In this document: positions 17,745 through 26,986 of the stretch, piece after piece
Numbering within the stretch: the stretch's first letter is position 1
Layout of the letters: each line of letters starts with the position of its first letter
DNA from: Halorientalis pallida
Lineage (GTDB): Archaea > Halobacteriota > Halobacteria > Halobacteriales > Haloarculaceae
Direction of reading: 5' to 3'
DNA length: 64,000 bases
Assembly (NCBI RefSeq): GCF_004118325.1
Contig: NZ_RDFA01000005.1
Span: 363,317 to 427,316, forward strand
Notes under the pieces: generated by a model
The model's input: the letters and a program-made list of their open reading frames with translations, nothing else
What the model was told of the DNA's origin: nothing
Database searches by the model: none
Position numbers and translations under genes: made by a program

Positions 17745-18234
17745 CCTGGCGTGCACTGCTCGACACGTGGGACGGAACGGACGACCGTGAACGAGCAGTT
17801 CTCGACGCACTCCAATCACCACTCGGCTAGCGACTCTTCGTGGCGGCCCGGGGCAACCGATTCGAGACGCTGTCCGCGTGATGGGTTAGGGACCTGCGCG
17901 CCACGCACAAGCGCGACCGGAGTTGGACCCCGCTGGCGGACCCATGACCGGCCGCTCGCTCGGGGACTGGAGCCGGAGTGAGGGCCTCCTGGGTACGGAC
18001 GGCCATCACCGAAGGGTGCCGACGGAGTCCCAGCTACTGCCGCGGTGTCTCGGTCGCCGGACACCCAGATACCACACCGCCACGGGCGAATGACTCTTCA
18101 ACTCACAACTGACTTGCCGATGTGAAACACCCTGTAGATAGCTACTCTGTAGGGTAGCTTACGACATATAGCCCTCATACAGTAATATACTAAAATTATA
18201 CAAAATTTAACCTATACGTTACGATAACCTTTTT
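17745..18234. other. Degenerate coding remnants and AT-rich leader
   Basis: A short stretch ending at 17830 translates as LTWRALLDTWDGTDDRERAV and looks like the tail of a lost gene. On the minus strand, 17338-17478 encodes a hydrophobic segment (TVAGIVVGAILVAFPSVFV) without a start codon. From 18110 to 18234 the DNA is AT-rich and holds the promoter of the next gene. Confidence 0.5.
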
Positions 18235-20580
18235 GTGACGAATCAACGAAAGAAGTCGGACCTTGGACGCCGGGCGTTCCTCGGCCTCTCCGGGAGCACA
18301 GCACTCGCACTACTGGCCACGTCGGCGGTCGCGGACACCGACTCGCATTCGGGGCCCGGACAGTCGACCACCCAGATCGAAGGTGGCACGATCCAGCAGA
18401 GCGGCGCCATCCGCCTCGAATCCATCGGGCGCTACCAGTCGGGCCTGTTCGACGAGGGCGGGGCCGAGATCGTCGACTACCACCCACCCACACAGCGCGT
18501 CTTCGTGATCAACGCCGACCTCGGCGGCGTCGACGTGCTCGACATCGCCGACCCGACGAACCCGACGAAAGTCGACGCGATCGACGTGTCGGCCGACCTC
18601 GAGGGCGTGAGCAGCGCCAACAGCGTCGCGGTCGCGACTTCCACCGTCGCCGTCGCGATTCAGGACGAGAACGCACAGGAACCGGGCCAGGTCGGCTTCT
18701 ACGACCCCAGTTCGCTCGACCTCCTCGGTACGGCCACGGTCGGGGCCCTCCCCGACAAGGTGACGTTCACCCCTGACGGACAGAAAGCGCTCGTCGCCAA
18801 CGAGGCAGAGCCAAACAGCGAGTACACCGTCGACCCGCAGGGCTCGGTCAGCATCGTCGACATCTCCGCGGGTGCGGACGCGGCCACGGTCAGCACCGCC
18901 GACTTCACCCGGTTCAACGGCATGGAGGAGGACCTCCGGGAACGGGGCATCAGGATCTTCGGGCCGAACGCGAGTGCCGCCCAGGACTTCGAGCCCGAAT
19001 ACGTCACCGTGAGCGACGACTCGACGACGGCGTGGGTCTCGCTCCAGGAGAACAACGCCATCGCCGAGATCGACATCGAGAGCGCGTCGGTGACGGAGCT
19101 CCTGCCGCTGGGCTTCAAAGACCACAGTCTCCCGGGCAACGAACTCGACGCCAGTAACGAGGACGGCGGTGTCAACGTCCGGAACTGGCCGATCAACGGC
19201 ATCCTCCAGCCCGACGCGATCGGTGCGTACAGCCCCGACGGCGAGACCTACATCGTCACGGCCAACGAGGGCGACGGCCGCGACTACGACGGGTTCAGCG
19301 AGGAGGCCGAGGTCTCCGAACTCGACCTCGATCCCGAGGCGTTCGACTTCGACGAGATCGAGGGCATCGACAGCGTCGAGGAACTGCAACAGCCGGAGAA
19401 CCTCGGCGCGAAGGGTGTCACGACGACGCTGGGCGACACCGACGACGACGGCCTCTACGAGGAGATCTACGTCTTCGGTGGCCGCTCGTTCAGTATCTTC
19501 GACGCGGACGGCGAGATGGTGTTCGACAGCGGGAGCGACTTCGAGCGCATCACCGCCGAACGGTTCCCCGAGAACTTCAACAACGACAACGCCGAGAGCG
19601 ACCCCGACGGTCGCAGCGACAACAAGGGTCCCGAACCCGAGGGGCTCACGCTCGGCCGGATCGGCGACCACTACTACGCGTTCGTCGGCCTCGAACGCGT
19701 CGGCGGCGTCATGGTGTACGATATCACCGACCCCGAATCGCCCGTGTTCGTGGACTACATCAACGAACGCGACTTCTCGGTGAACATCGACGAGCAGATC
19801 GCCGATGGCGACGCGCCGTCGTACGCCGCCGGCGACCTCGGTCCGGAAGGCCTGGCCTTCGCGAGCGTCGAGGAGAGCCCGATCGACGACCCGCTCGTCT
19901 TCGTCGGCCACGAGATCAGCGGGACAACGACGATCTTCCGTGCGGCGACGACCGTCCTCGGCGTCGGATCGGTCGCCGTCGGCCCCGACAGTTCCGCCGC
20001 GGTCGACCTCGACCTCCGCTCCGCACGGGACGGCCTCGCCGGCGGGCGAGTGACCGTCTCCGTCGACCACCCCGAAGTCGCGCGCATTCAGGACGTGGAG
20101 TACGGCGACGCGCTCGGCCTCACCGCCGACCCCGCGATCGCCGCCGACGGCTCGTCGGTCACGCTGGAGTTCTCCGACGTGGGCCGGGCGGTCGAACCCG
20201 GCACTGACGGCGTCACGCTGGCGTCGCTCACGCTCGACGGCCACAGCACCGGCACGGCCGACCTCACGGTCGAGGTCGAGGCGCTGGACGACGAGTCGGG
20301 CAGCGAGATCGACCCGGTCGTCGACGAGGGCCTCGTCGTCACCGGCCCGCCCGCCATCGGCAGCGGCAGCGGTTCCGGTGGCGATGCCCCGACCGATCCC
20401 GACGGTGACGGCCTCTACGAGGACGTCAACGGCAACGGTCGGATGGACTACGCCGACATCGAACTCCTGTTCGAGAACCTCGACAGCGATGCGGTCCAGC
20501 TGAATGAGGAGGCCTACGACTTCAACGACAACGGTCAGATCGACTACGACGACGTGGTCGAACTGTACGAGGAACAGTAG
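18235..20580 (+). CDS. Tat-exported choice-of-anchor I protein with dockerin-like end
   Basis: This 781-residue protein starts at GTG 18235 with a Tat signal (GRRAFLGLSG, then hydrophobic LALLATSAVA). Residues of about 60-570 form a beta-propeller-like region of the choice-of-anchor I type, with repeated VDVLDIADP, VSIVDIS and MVYDITDPESP blades and the PEPEGLTLG stretch. A beta-sandwich resembling cohesin follows (about 585-705). After a Gly/Ser linker, two EF-hand-like calcium repeats (DPDGDGLYEDVNGNGRMDY and DFNDNGQIDYDDV) form a dockerin-type end. It is probably a large secreted or surface protein. Confidence 0.82.
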   Translation: MTNQRKKSDLGRRAFLGLSGSTALALLATSAVADTDSHSGPGQSTTQIEGGTIQQSGAIRLESIGRYQSGLFDEGGAEIVDYHPPTQRVFVINADLGGVDVLDIADPTNPTKVDAIDVSADLEGVSSANSVAVATSTVAVAIQDENAQEPGQVGFYDPSSLDLLGTATVGALPDKVTFTPDGQKALVANEAEPNSEYTVDPQGSVSIVDISAGADAATVSTADFTRFNGMEEDLRERGIRIFGPNASAAQDFEPEYVTVSDDSTTAWVSLQENNAIAEIDIESASVTELLPLGFKDHSLPGNELDASNEDGGVNVRNWPINGILQPDAIGAYSPDGETYIVTANEGDGRDYDGFSEEAEVSELDLDPEAFDFDEIEGIDSVEELQQPENLGAKGVTTTLGDTDDDGLYEEIYVFGGRSFSIFDADGEMVFDSGSDFERITAERFPENFNNDNAESDPDGRSDNKGPEPEGLTLGRIGDHYYAFVGLERVGGVMVYDITDPESPVFVDYINERDFSVNIDEQIADGDAPSYAAGDLGPEGLAFASVEESPIDDPLVFVGHEISGTTTIFRAATTVLGVGSVAVGPDSSAAVDLDLRSARDGLAGGRVTVSVDHPEVARIQDVEYGDALGLTADPAIAADGSSVTLEFSDVGRAVEPGTDGVTLASLTLDGHSTGTADLTVEVEALDDESGSEIDPVVDEGLVVTGPPAIGSGSGSGGDAPTDPDGDGLYEDVNGNGRMDYADIELLFENLDSDAVQLNEEAYDFNDNGQIDYDDVVELYEEQ

Positions 20581-20752
20581 GCCGAACGCCACTCGACACG
20601 GCCACTCCCGTCAGCCCACTCTTTCTCGCAGATTTTTCACTCGCTCCCGACAGCCCCGACGCGGGCCGAAACCCACCCGATCAGGTACGGGTCCCTCTGA
20701 AGGAGTCTCAACGGAAGAATGGTGAGTACGCTGTTCCCCGCGTCCGAACTGC

Positions 20753-21631
20753 TCAGTCCCAGAGCAACACGGTCGCTTCGCCGTCGATCACGACCTCGTC
20801 GTCCTCGGACCGAACGACCGTGGTCAAGCGCCACCGGTCGTCACCCAGTTGCTCCGAAGCCGTGATTTCGGCGGTGACCGACTCACCGACGGCCACCGGT
20901 TCCAGGAAACTCAGGCTCTGAGAGAGATAGACCGCAGTGCCCGGGAGGCGGGCGACCGCGGCGCTGATCGTGCCCGCGACCAGTAGCCCGTGGACGATCC
21001 GATGGCCGAATCTCGTCTCGGCAGCGAACCCGTCTTCGAGGTGGAGGCGATTCGTGTCCCCGCTCGCTTCTGCGAAGGCCGTCACGTCCTCGTCGGCCAT
21101 CTGTTTCTCGAACTGGAAGGTTTCACCCTGTTTGACCGCCGACGGGCGGTCCCCACCGTCCTCGAAGTCCCAGTCGGCTCGCTCGTAACTCGTCTCGTTG
21201 TGCCCCGGGACGACGAGTGCGTCACCTTCCTCGGCCGTTGGGATGCGGTGGAGGAGCTGCGGGAGGTAGGTGGCGACGTCGGTCGTCGACAGGACACCGA
21301 CTACCTCGGACTCGTCCGTGACCGGGACCTGTCGCTCGTCGACCGACGTGACCACCGTGAGTGCCTCCCGGAGGGGCGTGCCAGCGGTCACCGTCGGTGG
21401 CTCCGGGGCCGAAACCTCAGCGACGGGCGTGTCCGAGAGGGCGATGTCGTCGAGTGTGCAGTCCAAAAGGTCAGAGCGCTCGATGAGGCCCTGCACAGCG
21501 CCGTCCTCCGTGACGACGACGGAGCCGATATCGTGTTTCTGCATCAGCCGCCCGGCCGTTTCGAGTGAGTCGTCTGGTCCGACGGTGACCGCGGGCGACG
21601 ACATGACCTCTCGGACGCGAATTGGAATCAT
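20753..21631 (-). CDS. CBS-domain pair fused to MaoC-like hotdog domain
   Basis: The first 125 residues form two CBS motifs (VREVMSSPAVTVGPDDSLET and a second ending VVGVLSTTDVATYL), which normally bind adenine nucleotides. The remainder is a MaoC-like hydratase fold with FAEASGDTNRLHLEDGFAAE and GHRIVHGLLVAG, carrying the hydratase-type Asp and His. A CBS-regulated enoyl-CoA hydratase is the simplest reading. The neighbours do not indicate a pathway. Confidence 0.85.
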   Translation of the reverse strand: MIPIRVREVMSSPAVTVGPDDSLETAGRLMQKHDIGSVVVTEDGAVQGLIERSDLLDCTLDDIALSDTPVAEVSAPEPPTVTAGTPLREALTVVTSVDERQVPVTDESEVVGVLSTTDVATYLPQLLHRIPTAEEGDALVVPGHNETSYERADWDFEDGGDRPSAVKQGETFQFEKQMADEDVTAFAEASGDTNRLHLEDGFAAETRFGHRIVHGLLVAGTISAAVARLPGTAVYLSQSLSFLEPVAVGESVTAEITASEQLGDDRWRLTTVVRSEDDEVVIDGEATVLLWD

Positions 21632-21793
21632 CTGGTAGGTGGACCGATTTCACTTCGACGGGGAGATCCTTGCTATGAGCAACCGACAGAGACCCGGACA
21701 GGTTCCCATGGATCTGTACCGCACAATAGCGCACTCTGAGCCGGAAGCTGCTGTCAGAGCGCTTATCCTCGGGTCGGGTGAACGTCGACGCAG

Positions 21794-22354
21794 ATGCAGC
21801 TCCACCGGCTCGTTCGCAACCGCTACGGGCGCGCTGTCTACGAGCGACTCCAGGCGGCCGGCGTCACCGCGACCGTGATGTCGGAGTATGGCCGGCAACT
21901 CCCCAGCGACGTGGCGGCCGATGCCGACGATCTACGCGTCGAGATCTGTGAGCCAGCACGGGTGCAGACACTCGACGCGCCGACGGACGAACTGGTCGAC
22001 GGCGAAGTCGTCGTCGGTGCGTTCGCCGACGGGGCCCCGCTGGGGTATCTGTTCAGTTCGGTCGACGCGACACTGTCGATTCACCCGCTCGAACGGGACC
22101 TGTCGTTCGACGGTGTGTACGTCCGGCGGGTGTTCGTCGCGCCTGATCACCGGGGCCAGGGGATCGCGGGCGCGCTGCTGGATCACACGCTAGCTCACGC
22201 CAGCGAGGCCGGGGCCGAACGCGCGACGGCACTCGTCGCCCGAGACAACGTCCCGTCGCGGGCGCTGTTCGAGTCTCGGGACTTCACCGTCCGTCGGAGC
22301 CACCGCTACGTACGAGTCGGTCCGGTGGCACACTACAGCACGGTCAGGAACTGA
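21794..22354 (+). CDS. GNAT N-acetyltransferase
   Basis: This 186-residue protein has the acetyl-CoA loop RRVFVAPDHRGQGIAGALLD (motif A, Q/RxxGxG/A) and the closing NVPSRALFESRDF motif. The N-terminal 60 residues are less conserved. It probably acetylates a small molecule or a protein N-terminus; the substrate cannot be told. Confidence 0.85.
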   Translation: MQLHRLVRNRYGRAVYERLQAAGVTATVMSEYGRQLPSDVAADADDLRVEICEPARVQTLDAPTDELVDGEVVVGAFADGAPLGYLFSSVDATLSIHPLERDLSFDGVYVRRVFVAPDHRGQGIAGALLDHTLAHASEAGAERATALVARDNVPSRALFESRDFTVRRSHRYVRVGPVAHYSTVRN

Positions 22355-22442
22355 CCGGTCAATAGGTATATAGATGGTTCGTGAGTAAATAATTCTCGGA
22401 GTACATTTATACGCTGACCGGCTGGCACTCTACACACGCTGT

Positions 22443-22553
22443 ATGAGCAGGGGACTGCGCGAGACGATCCGGGGGACCAGGGATCGGGGTGGGGGCACGG
22501 ACCTGGGTGGGCCCGTCGCACTCGTGTCGGCACTCGAGTGGGGGGACCTGTGA
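22443..22553 (+). CDS. 36-residue leader ORF coupled to the PHP gene
   Basis: ATG 22443 opens a 36-codon frame, beginning MSRGLRETIRGTRDRGG, that stops at 22551-22553. That stop overlaps the GTG start of the next gene (GTGA). A TATA-like CATTTATAC lies about 30-35 bases upstream of the ATG. Overlap and promoter position argue that it is translated. It is unrecognised. Confidence 0.4.
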   Translation: MSRGLRETIRGTRDRGGGTDLGGPVALVSALEWGDL

Positions 22554-23239
22554 GCGGAGCTGTGGGTCGGACGGTCCGGGTCGATATCCACTGTCACACT
22601 GCCGCTTCGTACGACAGCCAACTGCTCCCCGAGCGGCTGCTCGCCCGTGCCGAGGCGGTCGGGCTGGACGCCGTCGTCGTCACCGACCACGATACGGTCC
22701 AGGGTGCCCACGTCGCCACCGACTTGGCGGACGACTTCGACGTGACGGTCATCGTCGGTTGTGAGGTGTCGACGGCCGAGGGCCACCTGCTCGCGCTCGG
22801 CGTCGACGAGGCACCGCCACCGGACGAACCGCTGTCGAGGACGGCGCACCGGATCAGGGACGCAGGTGGGCTGGCCGTGGTGCCCCACCCATTCCAGCGC
22901 TCCCGACACGGCGCGAGTGCCGACGCCATCGAGGGCGTCGGGGGCATCGAGGTGTACAACGCCCTCACGCTGGTCGGCCTGCGCAACGCCCAGGCCGAGC
23001 GCTTCGCCCGCGAACACGGGTACCCGATGTTCGGTGGCAGCGACGCCCACCGGACGACTGGGCTCGGACTCGCGGCGACCGAAGTGACGCTCCGGCCCGA
23101 CCAGTTACCGACGCAGGAGGATATCCTCGCCGCGATGCGCGACGGCCGGACCGCCGCGGTCGGCCGCCGCACCTCGACGTGGCAGTACGTGACGAAACTC
23201 GTCGCCACGGCGCGGTACAACGCCCCATCGTTGCTGTGA
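22550..23239 (+). CDS. PHP-domain phosphoesterase
   Basis: This 229-residue protein has the PHP metal motifs VDIHCHTAASYDS, VVTDHDTVQGA, the GCEVST glutamate, VVPHPFQRSRHG and the final GGSDAHRTTGLG. This is the histidinol-phosphatase-like, stand-alone PHP family that cleaves phosphomonoesters or nucleoside bisphosphates. I place the start at GTG 22550, coupled to the leader ORF; GTG 22538 is possible. Confidence 0.88.
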   Translation: MSGAVGRTVRVDIHCHTAASYDSQLLPERLLARAEAVGLDAVVVTDHDTVQGAHVATDLADDFDVTVIVGCEVSTAEGHLLALGVDEAPPPDEPLSRTAHRIRDAGGLAVVPHPFQRSRHGASADAIEGVGGIEVYNALTLVGLRNAQAERFAREHGYPMFGGSDAHRTTGLGLAATEVTLRPDQLPTQEDILAAMRDGRTAAVGRRTSTWQYVTKLVATARYNAPSLL

Positions 23240-23347
23240 CGAAGCGGTCGGACGGCCGCACACACCACGGGCTCCCCCGCTGAGAACGACCACTCCCAGC
23301 CACCTCGCTTATGACTGTCGAGACGGATATAGTGCTCAATAGCAGTA

Positions 23348-24001
23348 ATGATGGCCCTGACCCACGGCCTCGCGAGCCTCGCGCTCGTGGCCCTCGCGAC
23401 CCCTGCCCTCTCGGAATACGCCGGTCCTCCCCTACTCGCGGCTGCGTTTTTTGGCGGCATGGCACCGGATCTCGATCTAGTGGCCGAACACCGGAAATCG
23501 CTCCACTTTCCGGTCGGATACACCCTCCTCGCCGCGATCTTCACTGCGTGGGCCGCCGTCAGCCCGAGTCCCGGCGTTCTGCTGTGCACGGTGGCCGTCG
23601 GTGCCGCGGCGCTGCACGCGTGGTCGGACGTGCTGGCCGGCAGTGTCGAACCCGCTCCGTGGAACCCAACCAGCGAGCAGGCTGTTTACAACCACGCACT
23701 GGGCAGGTGGCACCGGCCACGTCGGCTGGTTCGCTACTCCGGTGCGCCCGAGGACGGGCTACTCGCCGTCGGCCTCGCAGCCGTCGCACTGCTCACGCCC
23801 GCGACGGGGCCGACCGCCGACGCGGCCCTCCTGTGGTTGCTCGTCGTGGCGGGAGCCTACGTGCTCGCACGAAAGCGGCTGACGGAGCTCCGTAGCCGCC
23901 TCGCCGCGCTCACACCAGCCTGGGTCGTTGCATCGTTTCCAGTCGTTTCCGTCGAGGAGACCGAGAGTGGCGCTACCCGGATTGCACTCCGGCGGCGCTG
24001 A
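23348..24001 (+). CDS. Membrane-bound metal-dependent hydrolase (DUF457/YdjM-like)
   Basis: This 217-residue membrane protein has an early MALTHGLASL histidine, a GGMAPDLDLV aspartate pair in the first 45 residues, and WSDVL with a late YNHALGRWHRPRR stretch. These match the YdjM/DUF457 group of integral-membrane metal hydrolases. It has about four hydrophobic segments. The substrate is unknown. Confidence 0.75.
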   Translation: MMALTHGLASLALVALATPALSEYAGPPLLAAAFFGGMAPDLDLVAEHRKSLHFPVGYTLLAAIFTAWAAVSPSPGVLLCTVAVGAAALHAWSDVLAGSVEPAPWNPTSEQAVYNHALGRWHRPRRLVRYSGAPEDGLLAVGLAAVALLTPATGPTADAALLWLLVVAGAYVLARKRLTELRSRLAALTPAWVVASFPVVSVEETESGATRIALRRR

Positions 24002-24437
24002 CGCGTCGTGGCTCTGACCAACCGGCGGCAGGAATCTCTCTGTCCCACTCGAATCGTACAGGGCTCGATCGCCACCCGAACGAACCGGACCTGAAGCCAT
24101 ATCTCGGCCCCTTGGTCGACCGTGTGCCCATACGTGCCGAGAGGCCCAACAACCCCTCAGTCCGCGTTCGAGGCATTCACACAGAGCGCTGAGTGATCAC
24201 TCTCGCGACGATCTGCCTGCGCGATTCCGTATCCTCAGCAGCGGCCGCACGAGGAAACGCCTCTATACCACCCTCGACACCGTCGGCGATGTCCGCACGA
24301 ATCTGCAGGGCGCAGACTACGACCCCGAAGCAACTCAGTACAGAGTTAGCCAACCGAATTTGGAGGGCTAACACCGAAACGAGCTTCCGCTCGATGCGTG
24401 TCACCGAAGTCTTATCCGGGTGACTGACGTATAAGTA
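24002..24437. other. Intergenic, no confident gene
   Basis: Short frames on both strands lack conserved motifs. A TATA-like CTTATC about 28 bases before 24441 is the likely promoter of the Hsp20 gene. Confidence 0.6.
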
Positions 24438-24440
24438 GTG

Positions 24441-24794
24441 ATGAGACGGAATCCGGACGACGACGAGGACCCGTTCGGCGATCTCTTTGGCGAGATCAAC
24501 GATATGTTAGCGGGGAAAACTGGTGAGGAGACGGAGGCTGTCGACGTCCACGAATACGACGATGAGCTCCGTGTCGTCGCAGATATTCCAGACGCCAGCG
24601 AAGAAGAGATCGAGATACAGTGTGACGGCCGGATCCTGGCGATCCGTGTCGCACGTGATCCGCGCCCGGTCGTCGAGCGCCTCGACCTCCCAGCCTACGT
24701 TGACGATCAATCCGCGCAGATGAGCTTCAATAACGGTATTCTCGAGGTTACGCTCGACCGAACGACCGATCCTGCGAACATCGGATTCCAGTAG
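24441..24794 (+). CDS. Hsp20/alpha-crystallin small heat-shock protein
   Basis: This 117-residue chaperone has an N-terminal DPFGDLFGEINDML stretch and an alpha-crystallin core with VVADIPDASEEEIEIQ and MSFNNGILEVTL, close to the usual GxLxI/V ending. It is of the short haloarchaeal type related to GvpH and Hsp20. It prevents aggregation of unfolded proteins. I choose ATG 24441; GTG 24438 is directly in front. It is the last intact core-type gene before the accessory zone. Confidence 0.85.
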   Translation: MRRNPDDDEDPFGDLFGEINDMLAGKTGEETEAVDVHEYDDELRVVADIPDASEEEIEIQCDGRILAIRVARDPRPVVERLDLPAYVDDQSAQMSFNNGILEVTLDRTTDPANIGFQ

Positions 24795-24827
24795 AGCCGA
24801 CGGATTTTGCCAAGAAGCTGATAAGAG

Positions 24828-25208
24828 CTATCGAGTGCCTGTCCTGCGGACGATGGCACGTGATTCTTCGATAGAGAGTGGGTCGATAGCCGTCCGCTCT
24901 CCCTCGGCCGTATGGAAAATTGCGGCGGTCACGTGGCGATCGTCGAACCACTCAGAGAGGACGTGGTAGTAGACACTCAACTGTTTGCGGTACTCCGATT
25001 GTGTGTGACGGGTGCGGTACGTCTCGTGATCGATTATCTCGACTCGTTCAGGTACGACGTGAACGAGATCGACGACACCGGAGATCGAAACACGCTCTTC
25101 GTCCACAGTGAGCGGGAGACATGCTTCCTCTTGGACCAGCAATTCGCCATCGAGCGAATCGATGAGACTTCGGACGTGGGTGAAGTCTTCTTTCTGACCC
25201 GGGCTCAC
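24828..25208 (-). pseudogene. Remnant of a PD-(D/E)XK nuclease domain with lost lysine
   Basis: The frame contains VSISGVVDLVHVVPERVEII, DHETYRTRHTQSEYRKQL and SVYYHVLSEWF, a clear match to the RecB/Cas4-like nuclease fold (GxxDxxx...iiDyKT...YxxQLxxYxxxL). The normal D-x-K is D-x-E here (DHET for DYKT), so the catalytic lysine is missing. About 126 residues remain and the N-terminal half is absent. It is probably the C-terminal scrap of a helicase-nuclease. Confidence 0.6.
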
Positions 25209-25464
25209 AGACGACCGTAGACGTCGTCTTGCGAGCGGTCTCGCTCTCGACCGAGGCAGTAATTCTCGTGTCGGGCGTCTACGTCGTTGTCGTCGCCGTA
25301 TCGATGGCTACGACGACTGTCGCGACAGGCGTCGGGATCATCAGTAATGCGGACCGTGTGATGACCCAGGCAGGTTGGCTGAAACGATTTGCCCGCGTTG
25401 TGATGGTAATTGCTGGAATCGGTCAACAGTACCTTTCGCTGGTCGTTTACTGATTCGGTGTGAT
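25209..25464. other. No confident gene between two remnants
   Basis: The DNA between the nuclease remnant and the wHTH remnant has open frames on both strands without clear motifs. It may include the missing part of the nuclease gene, too degraded to read. Confidence 0.4.
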
Positions 25465-26957
25465 CAGTTCGGTACAGATGTGCCACGTCGACTCGCCGGC
25501 CGATCGGAGTCGGTAGCTATCGGGTTCTCTCCGAGTGTTCCACTCCAACACGTGGTGAGCACTGCACTGACTTTATTCACGCCGAAGGTTCTGCAGGCCG
25601 CTTTGCCACCGAAACAACTGGAGAATCTCGACCTTGATCCGGTCGCAACTCGATACTGTCGGTGTATCGGCGGCTTTCCTGAGGAGGCCGAAACCGACCC
25701 GCGCGTCCTCCTGGAGAACCTCATCGAGTGGGGCCAGGAACCTGCGGCGATGACGACCGACCTCCGCACGAGGAGTACGCCGATTGCGATGCCTTCCGGG
25801 GCCGGATCGTGCAGTCAGCACATGGTTTGGCCGGGTCGATCGTCCATCTGCTCGATGAGGCCGGCGTGATGATCCATCGCGAACTCCTGCTAGCGCCGGG
25901 GCTGGACCACGAGACACTGGATTCGATCCGAGCGACGCTGCTACACGAAGCCCAGATCCAGTCGCAGTATCGCGATCACACGGTCTACCGCCAACTCTAC
26001 GAACAGCGGCCGGACAAGGTGCGCCAGGCCCCACTCGTCGATGTCGACGCCGCCGATCCCTTCGGCGAGTACATCGGCTCGCTGACGATCCGCGGGCCCC
26101 ACGCCAGCCAACTCGGCAACCACCTCGAAGGCTACCTCCGCAGCGCCAGGAAGCCAACCCGTGAGGACGCCCGCGAAATCGCTGTTCGCCTGCCGATCGG
26201 GACGGCTGGTCGCGAGGCCTACGCCGAAACCATCTCCCGGCTGTGTTCCCAGAAGAACCTCCACAGTACCCGGGAAGCGGTGACACTGTGCCGAGCGCTG
26301 GCGGCCAGTCCCCACGCCGTTGCCGATGGCCTGCACTGGCTGGAACGCGAGGACACGCCGCGGGATCTCCGCCTCGACGAGGTCCGATACGTCCTGGCCC
26401 AGCTGGAGCCAGCTCGCCTGCTGCCCGACGCCGCGCCGACGGTCAGTGCGGCGGTCGCGACGCTGCTGAAGGCGAATCAACCGCTCACTCAGACGGAACT
26501 GGCCACCCGAGCCGACGTGTCGACGCGGTCGCTCCGGAAGTACGTCGACGTACTGGCAGCGCTGGATCTCGTTCGCGAAACCGAGAGCGGCTATCGGCTG
26601 GCGCTGCCGTTCCAGGACGACGACCGCGGCGACCTGATTTGCCCCGAGCCCGTCGAGACCGAGTCGACCACCGCGACCGAACTGCTCTGGGAGGTGGCCG
26701 ACGTCCTCTTGAACGATCCGATGCGGCTGGGCGACCTCGACGATCCGGTTGGGGCGGCGTTTGCCTATCCCGTCGAATTTGATGCGCTACGGTGGGAATG
26801 TCCGCGGATCAACCCCAGTGTTCGTGTCGCCGGAATCCTCTGCGTCGTCCCCGATACGGAGGATACCGTGGTGCAGTTCGGACAGGTATATAAACAGATG
26901 CCGTTGACCGTACAGTCGAACGCGGCTTCCGGTCTCGCTAAACGAACTGGCGACTAA
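25465..26957 (+). pseudogene. wHTH protein gene with an internal frameshift
   Basis: The first part (25465 to about 25735) reads VVSTALTLFTPKVLQAALPP and DPRVLLENLIEWGQE. The coding signal then switches frame and continues as DCDAFRGRIVQSAHGLAGSI to the stop at 26957. The long second part (about 390 residues) contains a winged helix near LLKANQPLTQTELATRADVS followed by TRSLRKYVDVLAALDLV. Haloarchaeal plasmids carry proteins of this shape, often near replication genes. If the GTG at 25728 is used, the downstream part alone could still be made. The function is unknown. Confidence 0.6.
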
Positions 26958-26986
26958 CCAAACAACGCACTATCGCCGCCATCGTC

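Noticed and set aside
18310..20592. A 760-codon open frame antisense to the choice-of-anchor gene
   Set aside because: Its composition is the mirror of an Asp/Gly-rich gene in high-GC DNA and it has no domain or signal; the plus-strand gene has clear motifs.
25205..25486. A minus-strand frame with several His and Cys residues that might extend the nuclease remnant
   Set aside because: The residues do not form a recognisable Cas4 or RecB cysteine cluster and the composition is poor.
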